This document shows positions 43,921 through 52,918 of a stretch of DNA of 64,000 nt, in pieces. The DNA is from Deltaproteobacteria bacterium (GTDB lineage: Bacteria; Acidobacteriota; Thermoanaerobaculia; Multivoradales; JAHZIX01), in the NCBI GenBank assembly GCA_022601195.1, contig JAHZIX010000033.1:47699-111698 (forward strand). Reading direction: 5' to 3'. A model generated the notes under the pieces. It was not told the DNA's origin and searched no databases. It worked only from the letters and a program-made list of their open reading frames with translations. Every line of letters begins with the position of its first letter. Within the stretch, counting starts at the first letter, position 1. A program made the translations under genes and the position numbers.

Positions 43921-45615
43921 TTGGTATCCATTCGCGCGACCACCGAGACCATGGGGCGGACCTATCGCCACGCACAGCGTTACCGCCAGATCATTGGCGT
44001 GCTGCTGCGGCACGGCTACTACGACGTCCTCAAGAACCTGAAATTGGATCAGGTACTCGAGGGCGGGCTCAAACGATTCAAGAAAACGCCGGACTTTCAG
44101 CGGCTGAGTCGAGCGGAGCGGTTCCGTCTGGTTTTAGAGGAGTTAGGACCTACCTTCATCAAGGCTGGGCAATTGCTGTCAACCCGGCCGGATCTGCTGC
44201 CGGTGGATGTCCTCAAGGAGCTGGCTCGGCTTCAGGATGACGTTCCGTCTTTTCCCTTCGAACAGGTGAGGGGCATTGTCGAAGAGGAACTTGGCAGGCC
44301 TCTCGAGGAACTCTTCGAGAGTTTTGAGGAAGAACCACTGGCAGCAGCCTCCATTGGTCAGGTGCATCGGGCGCGAACGGTGGAAGGGCGAGAGGTGGTG
44401 GTCAAGGTACAGCGCCCGGGGTTGCGCCGCACCATCGAGGTCGATCTGGAGATCATGCTCAATCTCGCCCAGCTGGTGGAGCGGCGAGTGGACGGCTGGG
44501 AGGTGCATCGGCCGACTCGAGTGGTGGAGGAGTTGGGAGTCTCCCTGGAGAAAGAGCTCGACTACCGCCTCGAAGCCGCCAACCAGGACCGGTTTTCCGA
44601 GCTTTTGGCCCGCGACCCACGGGTGCGGGTGCCTCGAGTTCACCGTCAAGCCACGACTCGTGCGGTGCTGACCATGGAGTTTGTCAGTGGAGTCAAAGCC
44701 TCGAATCTACCCGGGTTAGAGAGATTTGGCGTCGATCCCCAGCGGATCGCTGATCTGGCTGCGGAACTGACCATGGCGCAGCTCTTCGAGCAGGGCTTCT
44801 TTCACGGCGATCCTCACCCTGGAAACCTCATCGTCCAGCCGGACGGCACGCTTTGCTATTTGGATTTTGGCATGGTGGGCCGTTTGGACCGAGCCAATCG
44901 AGAGAGTTTCGCGGATCTCCTGGCTGGAATCGTTCGACGCAATCCCAAGGTGATGGTGGATGCTTTGCTAGAGCTTTGCGATCACCGAGAGGAGATCGAT
45001 CGGCGGAGCTTGGAGAGGGAATTGGGGGATTTCGCCGATCGTCACTTCTTTCAGCCCCTCAAGAATTTGAGCTTAGGAGCTGTACTTCAAGAGCTCCTTG
45101 AGGTGGCTTCCAGGCATCAGCTACGCATTCCCGCCGACCTCTTTCTCACCATCAAGGCGCTGGCCAATATCGAAGGTTTGTGTCGAAATCTTGATCCGGA
45201 TTTCGAGATCAGCGAACATGCAGCCCCTTTTCTGCGCCGCATCCAGATGGAGCGATTCTTCCCACAGCGCTGGGCAGGCGATCTGCTGGACTCGAGCACG
45301 ACTCTGCTGGGGTTGCTGCGTGACCTGCCCGGGGAGCTGCGCTCGACTCTGAGTCAGATTCGCCGAGGCAGGGCGAAAATGGCCTTCGAGGTCGTCGGCA
45401 TGGAGCCCATGCTTTCCACTTTGGATCGGGTCAGTAACCGGCTGGCTTTTGCCATCGTGCTAGCGTCCTTGGTCATCGGTTCCTCCCTGATCGTTTTGGC
45501 TGGTCTCCCTCCCCTTTGGCACGACATTCCGTTGATCGGTCTGGCGGGTTTTGTCGTCGCAGCGGTGATGGCGTTCTGGCTGCTGGTATCGATTCTGAAG
45601 CATGGTCGAATGTAG
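43921..45615 (+). CDS. UbiB/ABC1/AarF-family protein kinase-like ATPase
   Basis: 564 residues. The family's N-terminal KxGQ motif is clear (GPTFIKAGQLLSTRPDLLP), then the A-rich loop PLAAASIGQVHRA, VVVKVQRPGLRRTI (Lys), ELDYRLEAANQ, and the catalytic FFHGDPHPGNLIV and LDFGMVGRL. Two C-terminal membrane helices (about 500-560) anchor it. Family members support ubiquinone synthesis or lipid homeostasis as atypical ATPases. The TTG at 43921 has AGGAG six bases upstream and is preferred over ATG 43951. Neighbours do not reveal a quinone pathway. Confidence 0.9.
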   Translation: MVSIRATTETMGRTYRHAQRYRQIIGVLLRHGYYDVLKNLKLDQVLEGGLKRFKKTPDFQRLSRAERFRLVLEELGPTFIKAGQLLSTRPDLLPVDVLKELARLQDDVPSFPFEQVRGIVEEELGRPLEELFESFEEEPLAAASIGQVHRARTVEGREVVVKVQRPGLRRTIEVDLEIMLNLAQLVERRVDGWEVHRPTRVVEELGVSLEKELDYRLEAANQDRFSELLARDPRVRVPRVHRQATTRAVLTMEFVSGVKASNLPGLERFGVDPQRIADLAAELTMAQLFEQGFFHGDPHPGNLIVQPDGTLCYLDFGMVGRLDRANRESFADLLAGIVRRNPKVMVDALLELCDHREEIDRRSLERELGDFADRHFFQPLKNLSLGAVLQELLEVASRHQLRIPADLFLTIKALANIEGLCRNLDPDFEISEHAAPFLRRIQMERFFPQRWAGDLLDSSTTLLGLLRDLPGELRSTLSQIRRGRAKMAFEVVGMEPMLSTLDRVSNRLAFAIVLASLVIGSSLIVLAGLPPLWHDIPLIGLAGFVVAAVMAFWLLVSILKHGRM

Positions 45616-45848
45616 CCACGGTCAGCACTGGATCCCTCGTTTTGGAAAGGAGAGGCCAAACCTGGCAGCTAAGATCTGTGCTTTGGTGGCAGGATCGTTT
45701 CCAATCGCCGGAACCGTTACTATGATGGGTCAATGGGGTTGCTCCAAGGGTGCGAGAGTGTCTCGAGGCGGCGGCTCTTCTATTTGATGACACTTCACTC
45801 GTCGCTCGCTCTAGGCGGGCTACGGCCACGAGGAAACGAATCCCGGTG

Positions 45849-46955
45849 ATGACAGTTTCTGCCCAGAATCGTTTCGGCAAACGCCGCTCTCTGAAGCGGC
45901 TAGGGTCAGCTTTTCTTCTCCTCCTCTTGGCTCTTGCCCTGGCCCATGTCGGTTTCCGGCAGTTTCGGGAGTCACGGCAGGTGACCCTCAGCGCTCAATG
46001 GATTTGGGCTCGAGTCGCCAAGAAAGATCTCAAAAAGTCGCCCCCGCAGATTATTCATGCTGCTCGAGATTTCGACCTGGAGTCTTCCCCGGGCAAGGCG
46101 AGATTGCTGATCCTGGCCGACGAGGAATACCGAGTGAGTCTCAACGGTCGTCCACTGGGGGGGAATCGCTACCAACCTGGAGCGGGGTTGGACGTCTACC
46201 AGGTGGCGGACTGGCTCCACACCGGTACCAATCGCTTGTGGGTCCAGCTCAGCTCCATGCGAGGCGGAGGTGGTTTGCTGGCGAGTCTTCAGTCGCGGAA
46301 TGCGGAGGGCGATTGGGTAGAGCTGGTGGCAACAGATGGCAGCTGGCGTATTCTGCGGACCACAGAGCGAAGGCAAGAGCAAGGCCTGCTACCTCTAGAC
46401 CCCTCCGAGTCCCCGCAGGTTTGGGGACGACCGCCCATCGGTCGCTGGGGAAGCCCACAGATCGGCGATGAGCGAGCGGTGCCGGGGCCACTGGTTGGGT
46501 CTATTCCAAAGGTCTTGAGGCCCACATCGGTGGCCACAGATCCAAAGAGAGAAGCGGTGTGGATCTTCGATTGGGGCCGTTTGGTCACCGGCTACCTGAC
46601 TCTGGAGTTGGCCTCGGGGACTCATCCCTGGGGGGAAGTGCAGTTCGCTAGCGAGCTTCCCCGAGTGTGGCCGGACGCTCCCGACGGAACCATTCTGACC
46701 CCGAAGGATCACCTGCATTGGCAAGACGTAGCTCTACGACGATTTCGCTACGCACGGGTCCGGGGTATTCATAGAATCGATGCCGCTTTCGTCCTTGAGG
46801 GGGAAGCTACCTCCGCGGCGGGTAAGATTTTCGTGCCCGCAGCACCACCGAGCTTGATGGGGCTCGAACCACCGCCGCTGCGGACGCCCATCGGGGACTA
46901 CGTCAACCATGTGAGCCGGGAGCAGGAGGATTCCACCTCGGACCCGAACTCGTAG
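45849..46955 (+). CDS. Membrane-anchored protein with rhamnosidase-N-like domain
   Basis: 368 residues from ATG 45849 (MTVSAQNRFGKRRSL); longer frames back to 45750 look unlikely. A basic N-terminus and one membrane helix (LGSAFLLLLLALALAHVGF) are followed by an extracytoplasmic region. About residues 85-195 (LLILADEEYRVSLNGRPLGGNR, QVADWLHTGTNRLWVQL, GGLLASLQSRN, TDGSWRILRTTE) match the beta-sandwich found N-terminal in alpha-L-rhamnosidases. The following 150 residues contain WIFDWGRLVTGYLTLEL as in the next rhamnosidase domain, but the catalytic (alpha/alpha)6 barrel is absent. Binding rather than hydrolysis is likely. Confidence 0.7.
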   Translation: MTVSAQNRFGKRRSLKRLGSAFLLLLLALALAHVGFRQFRESRQVTLSAQWIWARVAKKDLKKSPPQIIHAARDFDLESSPGKARLLILADEEYRVSLNGRPLGGNRYQPGAGLDVYQVADWLHTGTNRLWVQLSSMRGGGGLLASLQSRNAEGDWVELVATDGSWRILRTTERRQEQGLLPLDPSESPQVWGRPPIGRWGSPQIGDERAVPGPLVGSIPKVLRPTSVATDPKREAVWIFDWGRLVTGYLTLELASGTHPWGEVQFASELPRVWPDAPDGTILTPKDHLHWQDVALRRFRYARVRGIHRIDAAFVLEGEATSAAGKIFVPAAPPSLMGLEPPPLRTPIGDYVNHVSREQEDSTSDPNS

Positions 46956-47048
46956 CTCTCGATCGTTCTACTGGAACGTCCCTCGATTCGCCCGACGGGC
47001 CCCTCCCGAGACTCACCGGCTAGCCCCAAGCCTCAGAGGTCGGCAGGC

Positions 47049-47696
47049 TCAGAATTTCTTGACGGGATCGAAGGGGACGATGTCCTTGAGCTTGCCCTGA
47101 GAGAATCGATAGACCTTGCCGGTCTCGAAGTACCACCAGGAGACATCCTGGCCACCTTCGAGCTCCTCGACTTTGTCCGGGCTTCCCAGCTCCTCGTAGA
47201 TGCGATTTTCATCTTCCGAATCCAAGCTGGCCAAGAAGCGCCTCAGGGTGTAGAGATAGGTCGTATCCTGGACCACCAGGGTCGAAAGAATGGGGCTGCC
47301 GGCCTTAGCCTGCTCAGTGATGTCGACTCTTTGGAGCTCATGGAGGCTCTTGCCCTTGGAATTGCGCACCGGAATGGTGACGACCAACTCGTAACGGTTG
47401 TAGTAGTCATTCCAAGGCCAGTGAATGGAATATTCACCTCGGTCGGTGGTCAGGGAGCTCACCAAGAAGGTGTCCACCTTCTCTTTGCGCAATCGTCTCG
47501 CACGGAATTTCTTTCGGATGGCCTCCAGGTGGACGGTGACTCCAGCCAGTGGCTGGCCGTCGGCACCGGTGACCAAGCCCATGAATTCCACCTTTTCGCC
47601 CTTGGCGAGCTTCTTGGCGGAAGCGGGTCTGGGGGCAAAGGTGAGGAGGGCGAAGGCGATGGGGATGAAGGCGAGAAGAAACCATTTCCGAGACAT
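47049..47696 (-). CDS. Secreted protein with carboxypeptidase-regulatory-like domain
   Basis: 215 residues from ATG 47696 (MSRKWFLLAFIPIAFALL), with a signal peptide ending PRPASA. A beta-sandwich of the carboxypeptidase-regulatory type follows (FMGLVTGADGQPLAGVTVHLEA ... TTDRGEYSIHWPW, about 35-130). The C-terminal part (LGSPDKVEELEGGQDVSWWYFETGKVYRFSQGKL) resembles SmpA/BamE-like or DUF2845-style packing motifs, though this is only resemblance. A frame to 47819 exists but its leader is not signal-like. Monocistronic; probably envelope-located. Confidence 0.72.
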   Translation of the reverse strand: MSRKWFLLAFIPIAFALLTFAPRPASAKKLAKGEKVEFMGLVTGADGQPLAGVTVHLEAIRKKFRARRLRKEKVDTFLVSSLTTDRGEYSIHWPWNDYYNRYELVVTIPVRNSKGKSLHELQRVDITEQAKAGSPILSTLVVQDTTYLYTLRRFLASLDSEDENRIYEELGSPDKVEELEGGQDVSWWYFETGKVYRFSQGKLKDIVPFDPVKKF

Positions 47697-47997
47697 CGTC
47701 TGGAGGATCCTTTCCAGTGGGCTGATCAGCCTGTGTTGAAACTCTGTGCTGTCGAGACGGGGGCTCTGGCGGTGCTTGTCCGTTGAAGGACCAAGGGGAT
47801 TTTCTGGGTTTACTTGCATCTTTCCGCCTTGATCCGCCGCTAGATTCTTCAGTTTCGCCTACCCGTGACTTTCACCACAACCTGCTCGCCCAGGTTGTTT
47901 ACGGGATTATAAGTGCTCAGTAAGTCTCTTGGGAGAAGAGTTTTTCCCTCGTCCACGTCTTCACCGAGGCGGCCTGCATCCTCGGTGCCTGCCTCGG

Positions 47998-48639
47998 TTA
48001 GGGGCTTCCCTGAGGGGTCCATTGAATACCCTTTGGAGGAACGAAAGTCTGGGTCTCCGAAGCGGGTCGGTAGGCAGAGAGATCAAAGCGAGTCGTTCCC
48101 CCTTCGGCGTTGACGTACTCGAGGCTGGCGAGCCTTTTGTCCTGTGGCTTGACCGTCAATCGGGCACGCTGAATGGAGCTTCCCTCTGCGACAGGTTGTA
48201 GGGCGATGGTGATCTCTCCGCTATCGAGGGTTTCGGCATCTGCCCGGTAGCGTTGGCGCAGCTCTTCCGTGGTCAACAAGAGGAGGTCCAGGCCGGGTTC
48301 ATTGTTCACATCGACTTCGTAGCGTTGGCCGACTTGGTCCTCTTCGATCCAGGTGTGGAGCTCATCATGGCAGAGGAGGTAACTCTCGCCATAGGCGGCA
48401 GCGTAGTCCCAGCGTAGGCAATCGGGCAGATTGAGGGCGATTTCTCCGCTCTCTCGCTCCGGTGTCTTGGAACCAGGAAATAGAAAGGTCTGGTCGAAGT
48501 CCGCCACGGTGGGACCGGCTGCCACGAGGCTGCGCCGGGTTTCTTCCAGGACCTGCCATGGGTCTTGCCCCACCGCCGTGGTGGTCCACAGGAGAACCGG
48601 GATGAGAGCGAGAGCACGAGGCAGGAAGAGACATCTCAT
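47998..48639 (-). CDS. lolA: LolA-like outer-membrane lipoprotein carrier
   Basis: 213 residues. Signal peptide about 1-24 (ending TTAVGQ). The mature part has the LolA pattern: VADFDQTFLFPGSKTPERESGEIAL, LPDCLRWDY, ESYLLCHDELHTWIEEDQVGQRYE, and the amphipathic C-terminal TTRFDLSAYRPASETQTFVPPKG. It would ferry lipoproteins across the periplasm. ATG 48639 with AGGAG about seven bases upstream. Two Cys in the mature protein (residues near 74 and 91) are unusual and might form a disulfide. Confidence 0.82.
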   Translation of the reverse strand: MRCLFLPRALALIPVLLWTTTAVGQDPWQVLEETRRSLVAAGPTVADFDQTFLFPGSKTPERESGEIALNLPDCLRWDYAAAYGESYLLCHDELHTWIEEDQVGQRYEVDVNNEPGLDLLLLTTEELRQRYRADAETLDSGEITIALQPVAEGSSIQRARLTVKPQDKRLASLEYVNAEGGTTRFDLSAYRPASETQTFVPPKGIQWTPQGSP

Positions 48640-48718
48640 GGGGAGCTCCTAGTGCGGTGGTTGAGGTTCGGCGAATGTCTTTGGCATTGGGGCTTGAGAG
48701 CGCCGATGAAGATTGAGG

Positions 48719-50281
48719 TCAATGGCGAAAATGGCGTGTCCCAGTGTGAAGGAGCGCGATGCCTCGTTCGTCCGCAGCGGCAATGACTTCATCGTCTCTT
48801 TTACTACCGCCAGGCTGCACGATGGCGGTGATGCCAGCATCGGCAAGTACGTCGAGGCCATCTCGGAATGGGAAAAATGCATCGGAGGCTGCGACACAGC
48901 CCTCGACCGCTAGATTTGCCTTGTCGATGGCGAGACGGCAGGAGTCCACTCGGCTCATTTGACCGGCACCAACGCCCACCGTTTGAAAGCGGTTGGTGAT
49001 GACGATGGCGTTTGATTTGACGTAGCGGCACACTTTCCAGGCGAGCTCCAGGGCCTGCCTTTGAGTCTTGGTGGGTTTCTTTTGGGTCGGACAGGTCCAA
49101 GGCTCTGAATCGTCCTCGATGGAATCCAACTCCTGAACCAAAAGGCCACCGCTGATGGAGCGCAGGTCGAGCTCACCAGAACGGGGAAGGAATACCGGAC
49201 ACTCCAGCAAGCGTCGGCGCTTCTTCTTGACCATCAACTCGAGGGCTGCCGGTTCGTATTCCGGAGCGATGATCACTTCGACGAATAAATCCGCCATGGC
49301 TCGTGCCACGGCGGCATCCACTGGCCGGTTGAAGGCGATGATGGAACCGAAGGCGGACACCGGGTCTGTGGCCAGGGCTCGTTGGTAGGCCGCTTTCGGG
49401 TTTCGCCCCAGGCCAATGCCGCAAGGGTTGTTGTGCTTGACGATGACCACGGCTGGGTCTTCAAATTGGGCCACCATCTTGCGGGCTGCGTCCGCATCCA
49501 GCAGGTTGTTCCAGGACAACTCTCGTCCCTGGTGCATGGTCATTCCGCTAAACAGGCCCGGGCCATCGGTGAATCGGTAGATGGCTGAGCTTTGGTGCGG
49601 GTTCTCGCCATAGCGCGGCACGATCTCCCGAGTGAGTTGGAAGCTCAGTTGCTCCGGCAACATGTCTTGTGGGTCTTCGAGAAACTCATCGCCCTGCTGT
49701 TCCAGCCAGCCGGCAATGGCGGTGTCGTAGTCCCGAGTATGGCGAAAAGCTCGAGCGGCAAGGCTACGGCGTAGCAGGTCGGGTACGTGCCCTTCGCCTT
49801 CTTCCAGGGTTTCGAGGACGCGAGAGTAGTCCTGAGGGTCCACTACCACGACGACCCCCTGGTGGTTCTTGGCGGCAGCGCGCACCATGCTGGGGCCGCC
49901 GATATCGATCATTTCCACGACTTCCGGAAAAGTGACCCCTTCTTTGGCAGCGGTGTCCTCGAAGGGGTAGAGGTTCACGGCTACTAGGTCGATGGGAGTA
50001 ATGCTGTGCTCCTGCAGCTCGCCGAGGTGGCTGCTGCGAGATCGGTCCGCCAAGATTCCGCCGTGGATCAGCGGGTGCAAGGTCTTGACTCTGCCATCCA
50101 GGATTTCCGGGAACCCAGTGACTTCCGAAACGAGAACAACAGGAATCCCTTCGTCTCGGAGAAATTGGGCCGTTCCTCCGGTGGAGACGATCTCCACCCC
50201 GAGCCGTTGCAGGCCACGACCGAACTCAGCGAGGCCAGTCTTATCTGAAACGGAGATCAAAGCTCGACGGACGGGTAGCAT
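48719..50281 (-). CDS. purH: Bifunctional AICAR transformylase / IMP cyclohydrolase
   Basis: Catalyses the last two steps of IMP synthesis. 520 residues. The N-terminal MGS-fold IMP cyclohydrolase (RALISVSDKTGLAEFGRGL, EVTGFPEILDGRVKTLHPLIHGGIL) and the C-terminal transformylase (RYGENPHQSSAIYR, LSWNNLLDADAA, KHNNPCGIGLG, NAIVITNRFQTVGVGAGQMSRVDS, SDAFFPFRDGLD, GGSKRDDEVIAAADERGI) are complete. ATG 50281 with AAGGAA upstream. It stands alone with respect to other purine genes here. Confidence 0.97.
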   Translation of the reverse strand: MLPVRRALISVSDKTGLAEFGRGLQRLGVEIVSTGGTAQFLRDEGIPVVLVSEVTGFPEILDGRVKTLHPLIHGGILADRSRSSHLGELQEHSITPIDLVAVNLYPFEDTAAKEGVTFPEVVEMIDIGGPSMVRAAAKNHQGVVVVVDPQDYSRVLETLEEGEGHVPDLLRRSLAARAFRHTRDYDTAIAGWLEQQGDEFLEDPQDMLPEQLSFQLTREIVPRYGENPHQSSAIYRFTDGPGLFSGMTMHQGRELSWNNLLDADAARKMVAQFEDPAVVIVKHNNPCGIGLGRNPKAAYQRALATDPVSAFGSIIAFNRPVDAAVARAMADLFVEVIIAPEYEPAALELMVKKKRRRLLECPVFLPRSGELDLRSISGGLLVQELDSIEDDSEPWTCPTQKKPTKTQRQALELAWKVCRYVKSNAIVITNRFQTVGVGAGQMSRVDSCRLAIDKANLAVEGCVAASDAFFPFRDGLDVLADAGITAIVQPGGSKRDDEVIAAADERGIALLHTGTRHFRH

Positions 50282-50319
50282 GAGGCGATTTCCTTTCGAA
50301 GTCGAATCGTCGAGAGAAT

Positions 50320-51114
50320 TCAGCGGCTAGGGGCTGGGGCATCACCCCGGGGAAGGAGGACGATGTATTTACCCCGTTCCGGTAGGTGGCGCCTGCTGTC
50401 AGCACCGCCGCTCTTGAGCCAGATATAACGGAGGGCTTCAGCGATGTCGCTGACAGCGTGACTGTAGCAAAGAGCGGCGACTCCGAAGGCGGTGGACCGG
50501 TCATCGAAATTTCGTCGGCCATCAATTTTGGGAAATCGACGGTACTCCTGGCCCACCAGTCGATAGAGAGATTGAGACCGCTCAAAGGTCTCTTCCAAGA
50601 GTGGGTTCAAAGTCTTGCCGCCCTCGAGCTCCGGTCGCAAGCCATAGAAGACCGCTTGAAATCGAGGCTCGGCACTCTCCAGGTAGCGGGAAAAGTCCGC
50701 GAAGTACTTTGGCTCCAAGGAATCTGCTGAAGACACATTGAGGGGATTGTTGGCATCGGTCAGATAGTGGGCCATCATCCCCAGTCGGTAGACCACTTCT
50801 GAAAACGGTCGATGAGCCTCGATGGCAGCGATGGCGTTTTCCACCTCCCGCTGCCAGGCCTTGTCCAGCGAACCCCTCCCGCCCAAGTCCTTGAAATGAC
50901 TCCGAGCATCCTTGTCCCGGAATGCCGCCATGACCCCCTCTCGGTAGTCCTCGCGGTGCTTTGCCAGCAACCTCAGCAAATCCGGCGGAGCCAACCTAGC
51001 TGCGGACTCGGCGATCGAAACCTGACTATTCGGGGTCCAAGCTACAGCTGGCACGGTCACTCCAGCCACCAGCAAACCAACAGCGAGGAGACGCACCCAG
51101 AGGTTCTTCGGCAT
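50320..51114 (-). CDS. Secreted zinc-dependent phospholipase C-like protein
   Basis: 264 residues from ATG 51114 (MPKNLWVRLLAVGLLV); ATG 51123 is possible. A signal peptide ends ...PAVAW, placing Trp at the mature N-terminus, as in zinc phospholipases C where the terminal Trp coordinates zinc. The central helix carries MMAHYLTDANNPLN (His and Asp ligands), and LCYSHAVSDIAEAL contributes another His. The overall pattern fits the phospholipase C/P1 nuclease fold; the sequence is divergent and the substrate unknown. It reads away from tRNA-Phe. Confidence 0.7.
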   Translation of the reverse strand: MPKNLWVRLLAVGLLVAGVTVPAVAWTPNSQVSIAESAARLAPPDLLRLLAKHREDYREGVMAAFRDKDARSHFKDLGGRGSLDKAWQREVENAIAAIEAHRPFSEVVYRLGMMAHYLTDANNPLNVSSADSLEPKYFADFSRYLESAEPRFQAVFYGLRPELEGGKTLNPLLEETFERSQSLYRLVGQEYRRFPKIDGRRNFDDRSTAFGVAALCYSHAVSDIAEALRYIWLKSGGADSRRHLPERGKYIVLLPRGDAPAPSR

Positions 51115-51242
51115 GAGCGACATTCTAACCCGTCCCGCCATCAGTGTCTCCGAATACCGCCTTCTGCCAACCGAACATCCCAACACCCCAATCTCACCCT
51201 TGACGATCCCCCCATCCCCTGAGTACACTTCCGCCCCTGGGC

Positions 51243-51318
51243 GCCCAGATAGCTCAGTTGGTAGAGCACCTGACTGAAAATCAGGGTGTCCGTGGTTCAA
51301 ATCCGCGTCTGGGCACCA
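51243..51318 (+). tRNA. tRNA-Phe (GAA)
   Basis: 76 bases. Acceptor GCCCAGA pairs with TCTGGGC; D-arm GCTCAGTTGGTAGAGC; anticodon stem CCTGA/TCAGG with loop CTGAAAA (anticodon GAA); T-loop TTCAAAT; encoded ACCA. It marks the border between core genes on the left and accessory genes on the right, making its 3' end a plausible attachment site. Confidence 0.96.
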
Positions 51319-51329
51319 CTTCTAACTTC

Positions 51330-51803
51330 TCCAAACAAAAGAGTTGCCGTCCTCATGGGAGTCCCGAAAGGGCTCTTGAGTCGAGGCGTGGGGGCAAGCC
51401 GGGGGCAAATCCCGCAACCCTGGCTCCGAGTAAGCACCAATTCCTTCAGGGCTCATCCGGCAGCACCTCCTCTCGGGATCTTGAGGGGCTTCCTCGCCCC
51501 GTCCTCTGCCGCCTCCGCGGCGCCCTAGAGCGCCGAACCTCCTCCATCCTCCGCAGGGCAGGCGAACTCCCGCCTCTTGCCCGCGACCCATACCGCACGA
51601 CAAACCTAATCGGGCCAGTCCAGGAGCAGCTTGCTAGAGACTTGTTGCAGCTGGGTGTCCGCTATCAGCTTCAAAAGCTGGTCGAAGCTGTGGAGCGCTT
51701 TGGTTGCCACGGCTGGGACGAGTGGAAGGTGGAGAAGTGGTCAGAACGCTTGACCTCCCGCCTCCTACGGGCTCACGAGGGGAGGCAGTATGCATCCCTT
51801 TAG
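51330..51803 (+). CDS. Possible small protein, start unclear
   Basis: An open frame immediately right of tRNA-Phe, ending TAG at 51803. The last 60 codons look coding (LARDLLQLGVRYQLQKLVEAVERFG, then WDEWKVEKWSERLTSRLL: helical, charged). There is no ATG or GTG in frame after the tRNA; a TTG at 51642 is the only late option and would give 53 residues. The upstream half may be noncoding or a remnant. Its 3' end overlaps the next gene's start by 14 bases, as in a coupled operon. Confidence 0.4.
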   Translation, partial: SKQKSCRPHGSPERALESRRGGKPGANPATLAPSKHQFLQGSSGSTSSRDLEGLPRPVLCRLRGALERRTSSILRRAGELPPLARDPYRTTNLIGPVQEQLARDLLQLGVRYQLQKLVEAVERFGCHGWDEWKVEKWSERLTSRLLRAHEGRQYASL

Positions 51804-52275
51804 ATCCGAGGTTCGCCTCCTCACCTTAGTGGCTCGCTCCCCGAAGCCGGCGGGGGCTTTGGCTTGGGCGATGGGCATGCGCCTGGTCGAGTTCTCGAAA
51901 CTCTTCAGGCACCTCTGCGATTCCGACTTCGTCAGAACCAGGCCCCGAAAGGGAGGGATGGGAGTTCTTATCGAGATCACCCCTGACGGCCTCCAGGCGC
52001 TCGACCTGGTCGGAGAACTATCACCTGGAGGCCAGCTGGAGCCGGCCGAGATGGTCGCATTGGCGATCTTGGCGCTTCGGCCAACCTCAATCAAAGACCT
52101 TGGCAGAAGCCTGGATCTCACGGGCCCAGACTCGATCTCTCTTGTCTGCGGCCTTGCTGCCGGCCAGTCCCTGTGGGTCAGCACTAGGGGAACAAATCTC
52201 AATCGGGTCTGTTTCATCACTAGCCATGGGCGCTCCATCCTTGAGCTGAGGAACAGGAAGAGGAGGGCGTCATGA
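51790..52275 (+). CDS. Hypothetical protein, winged-helix-like
   Basis: 161 residues starting MHPFRSEVRLLTLVARSP, with a GGGGAGG just upstream of ATG 51790. The segment LAWAMGMRLVEFSKLFRHLCDSDFV ... KGGMGVLIEITPDGLQAL has the helix-turn-helix-wing look of MarR-like proteins, and a second such unit may follow (AILALRPTSIKDLGRSLDL). The C-terminus is basic. Likely an element-encoded regulator. Its stop overlaps the next start as ATGA. Confidence 0.6.
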   Translation: MHPFRSEVRLLTLVARSPKPAGALAWAMGMRLVEFSKLFRHLCDSDFVRTRPRKGGMGVLIEITPDGLQALDLVGELSPGGQLEPAEMVALAILALRPTSIKDLGRSLDLTGPDSISLVCGLAAGQSLWVSTRGTNLNRVCFITSHGRSILELRNRKRRAS

Positions 52276-52427
52276 GCGCCCATTCCAGAAGCCTCTCCCG
52301 GCCCCTTCGATCTTCCTGCCGCGAAGGAGAGATTCAAAGGTTGCTCTTAGCAGCGCTCGCGTTTGGCTCCCTTCTCGGGGGCCTGGGTGGGTTTCTGCTG
52401 GGCCTATGGGTGGGGGTGGGGCAGTGA
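52272..52427 (+). CDS. Tiny single-span membrane protein
   Basis: 51 residues: a basic N-terminal half (MSAHSRSLSRPLRSSCREG), then one Gly/Leu-rich membrane helix (LLLAALAFGSLLGGLGG and onwards) ending LWVGVGQ. AGGAGG lies six bases before ATG 52272. It overlaps the previous stop (ATGA) and the next start (GTGA). It could be a holin-like or toxin-like protein, but nothing diagnostic is present. Confidence 0.65.
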   Translation: MSAHSRSLSRPLRSSCREGEIQRLLLAALAFGSLLGGLGGFLLGLWVGVGQ

Positions 52428-52918
52428 GCGTCGCCCGATGGTCGAAAGATCTAGTTCCTGGCGATGAGGTTGCCGCCATCTCCCTTTGGGAACCCTGGGC
52501 GTCCTTGATGGCTCTGGGCGCTAAGAAGGTCGAAACCCGATCCTGGAGGACCAGGTATCGAGGTCCCTTGTTGATCTGCGCGTCTCGTCGCCGAAGGGTT
52601 GGAGAGCTGAAGAAGCTACTCCTTGATCCAACTTTTCAGAGGTCGCTGGCTCCCCTTACTCCAGGCCGAACCGTGGAAGTCGATGATCTGGCTTTCGGTA
52701 AAGCGGTTGCCCTCGTCGATGTCTACGACTGCAATACCGCTGAGTGCTTACTCGAATGCGGACTAGCCCCACTAGACCACTGGTTTGGTGACTACTCATC
52801 GGGTCGTTTTGGGTGGTCGACCTGCGGTGTTCGTCGGTTGATTCCTTTCCCGGTGCGGGGACGGCAGGGGCTCTTCAAGGTGAGGCTTCCGGATGATCTC
52901 TCGGAGATCTCGCTGTGA
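52424..52918 (+). CDS. ASCH-domain protein
   Basis: 164 residues from GTG 52424, which overlaps the preceding TGA (GTGA). The ASCH signature is clear near the N-terminus: AISLWEPWASLMALGAKKVETRSWRTRYRGPLLICASRRR, with the conserved W, E-T-R and G. ASCH domains have a PUA-like beta-barrel and bind RNA or nucleotides; some act as nucleases or amidohydrolases. Such genes are common in phages. The C-terminus is beta-rich (GRFGWSTCGVRRLIPFPV). Confidence 0.85.
   Translation: MSVARWSKDLVPGDEVAAISLWEPWASLMALGAKKVETRSWRTRYRGPLLICASRRRRVGELKKLLLDPTFQRSLAPLTPGRTVEVDDLAFGKAVALVDVYDCNTAECLLECGLAPLDHWFGDYSSGRFGWSTCGVRRLIPFPVRGRQGLFKVRLPDDLSEISL

Noticed and set aside
45473..45880. Minus-strand frame containing ARLERATSEV
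   Set aside because: Similar strings recur in spurious annotated proteins; it overlaps the kinase gene on the opposite strand and has no ribosome site.
51765..52337. A 190-codon minus-strand frame opposite the winged-helix-like gene
   Set aside because: Arg/Ser/Pro-rich composition typical of an antisense frame; the plus-strand genes have ribosome sites and coupled overlaps.
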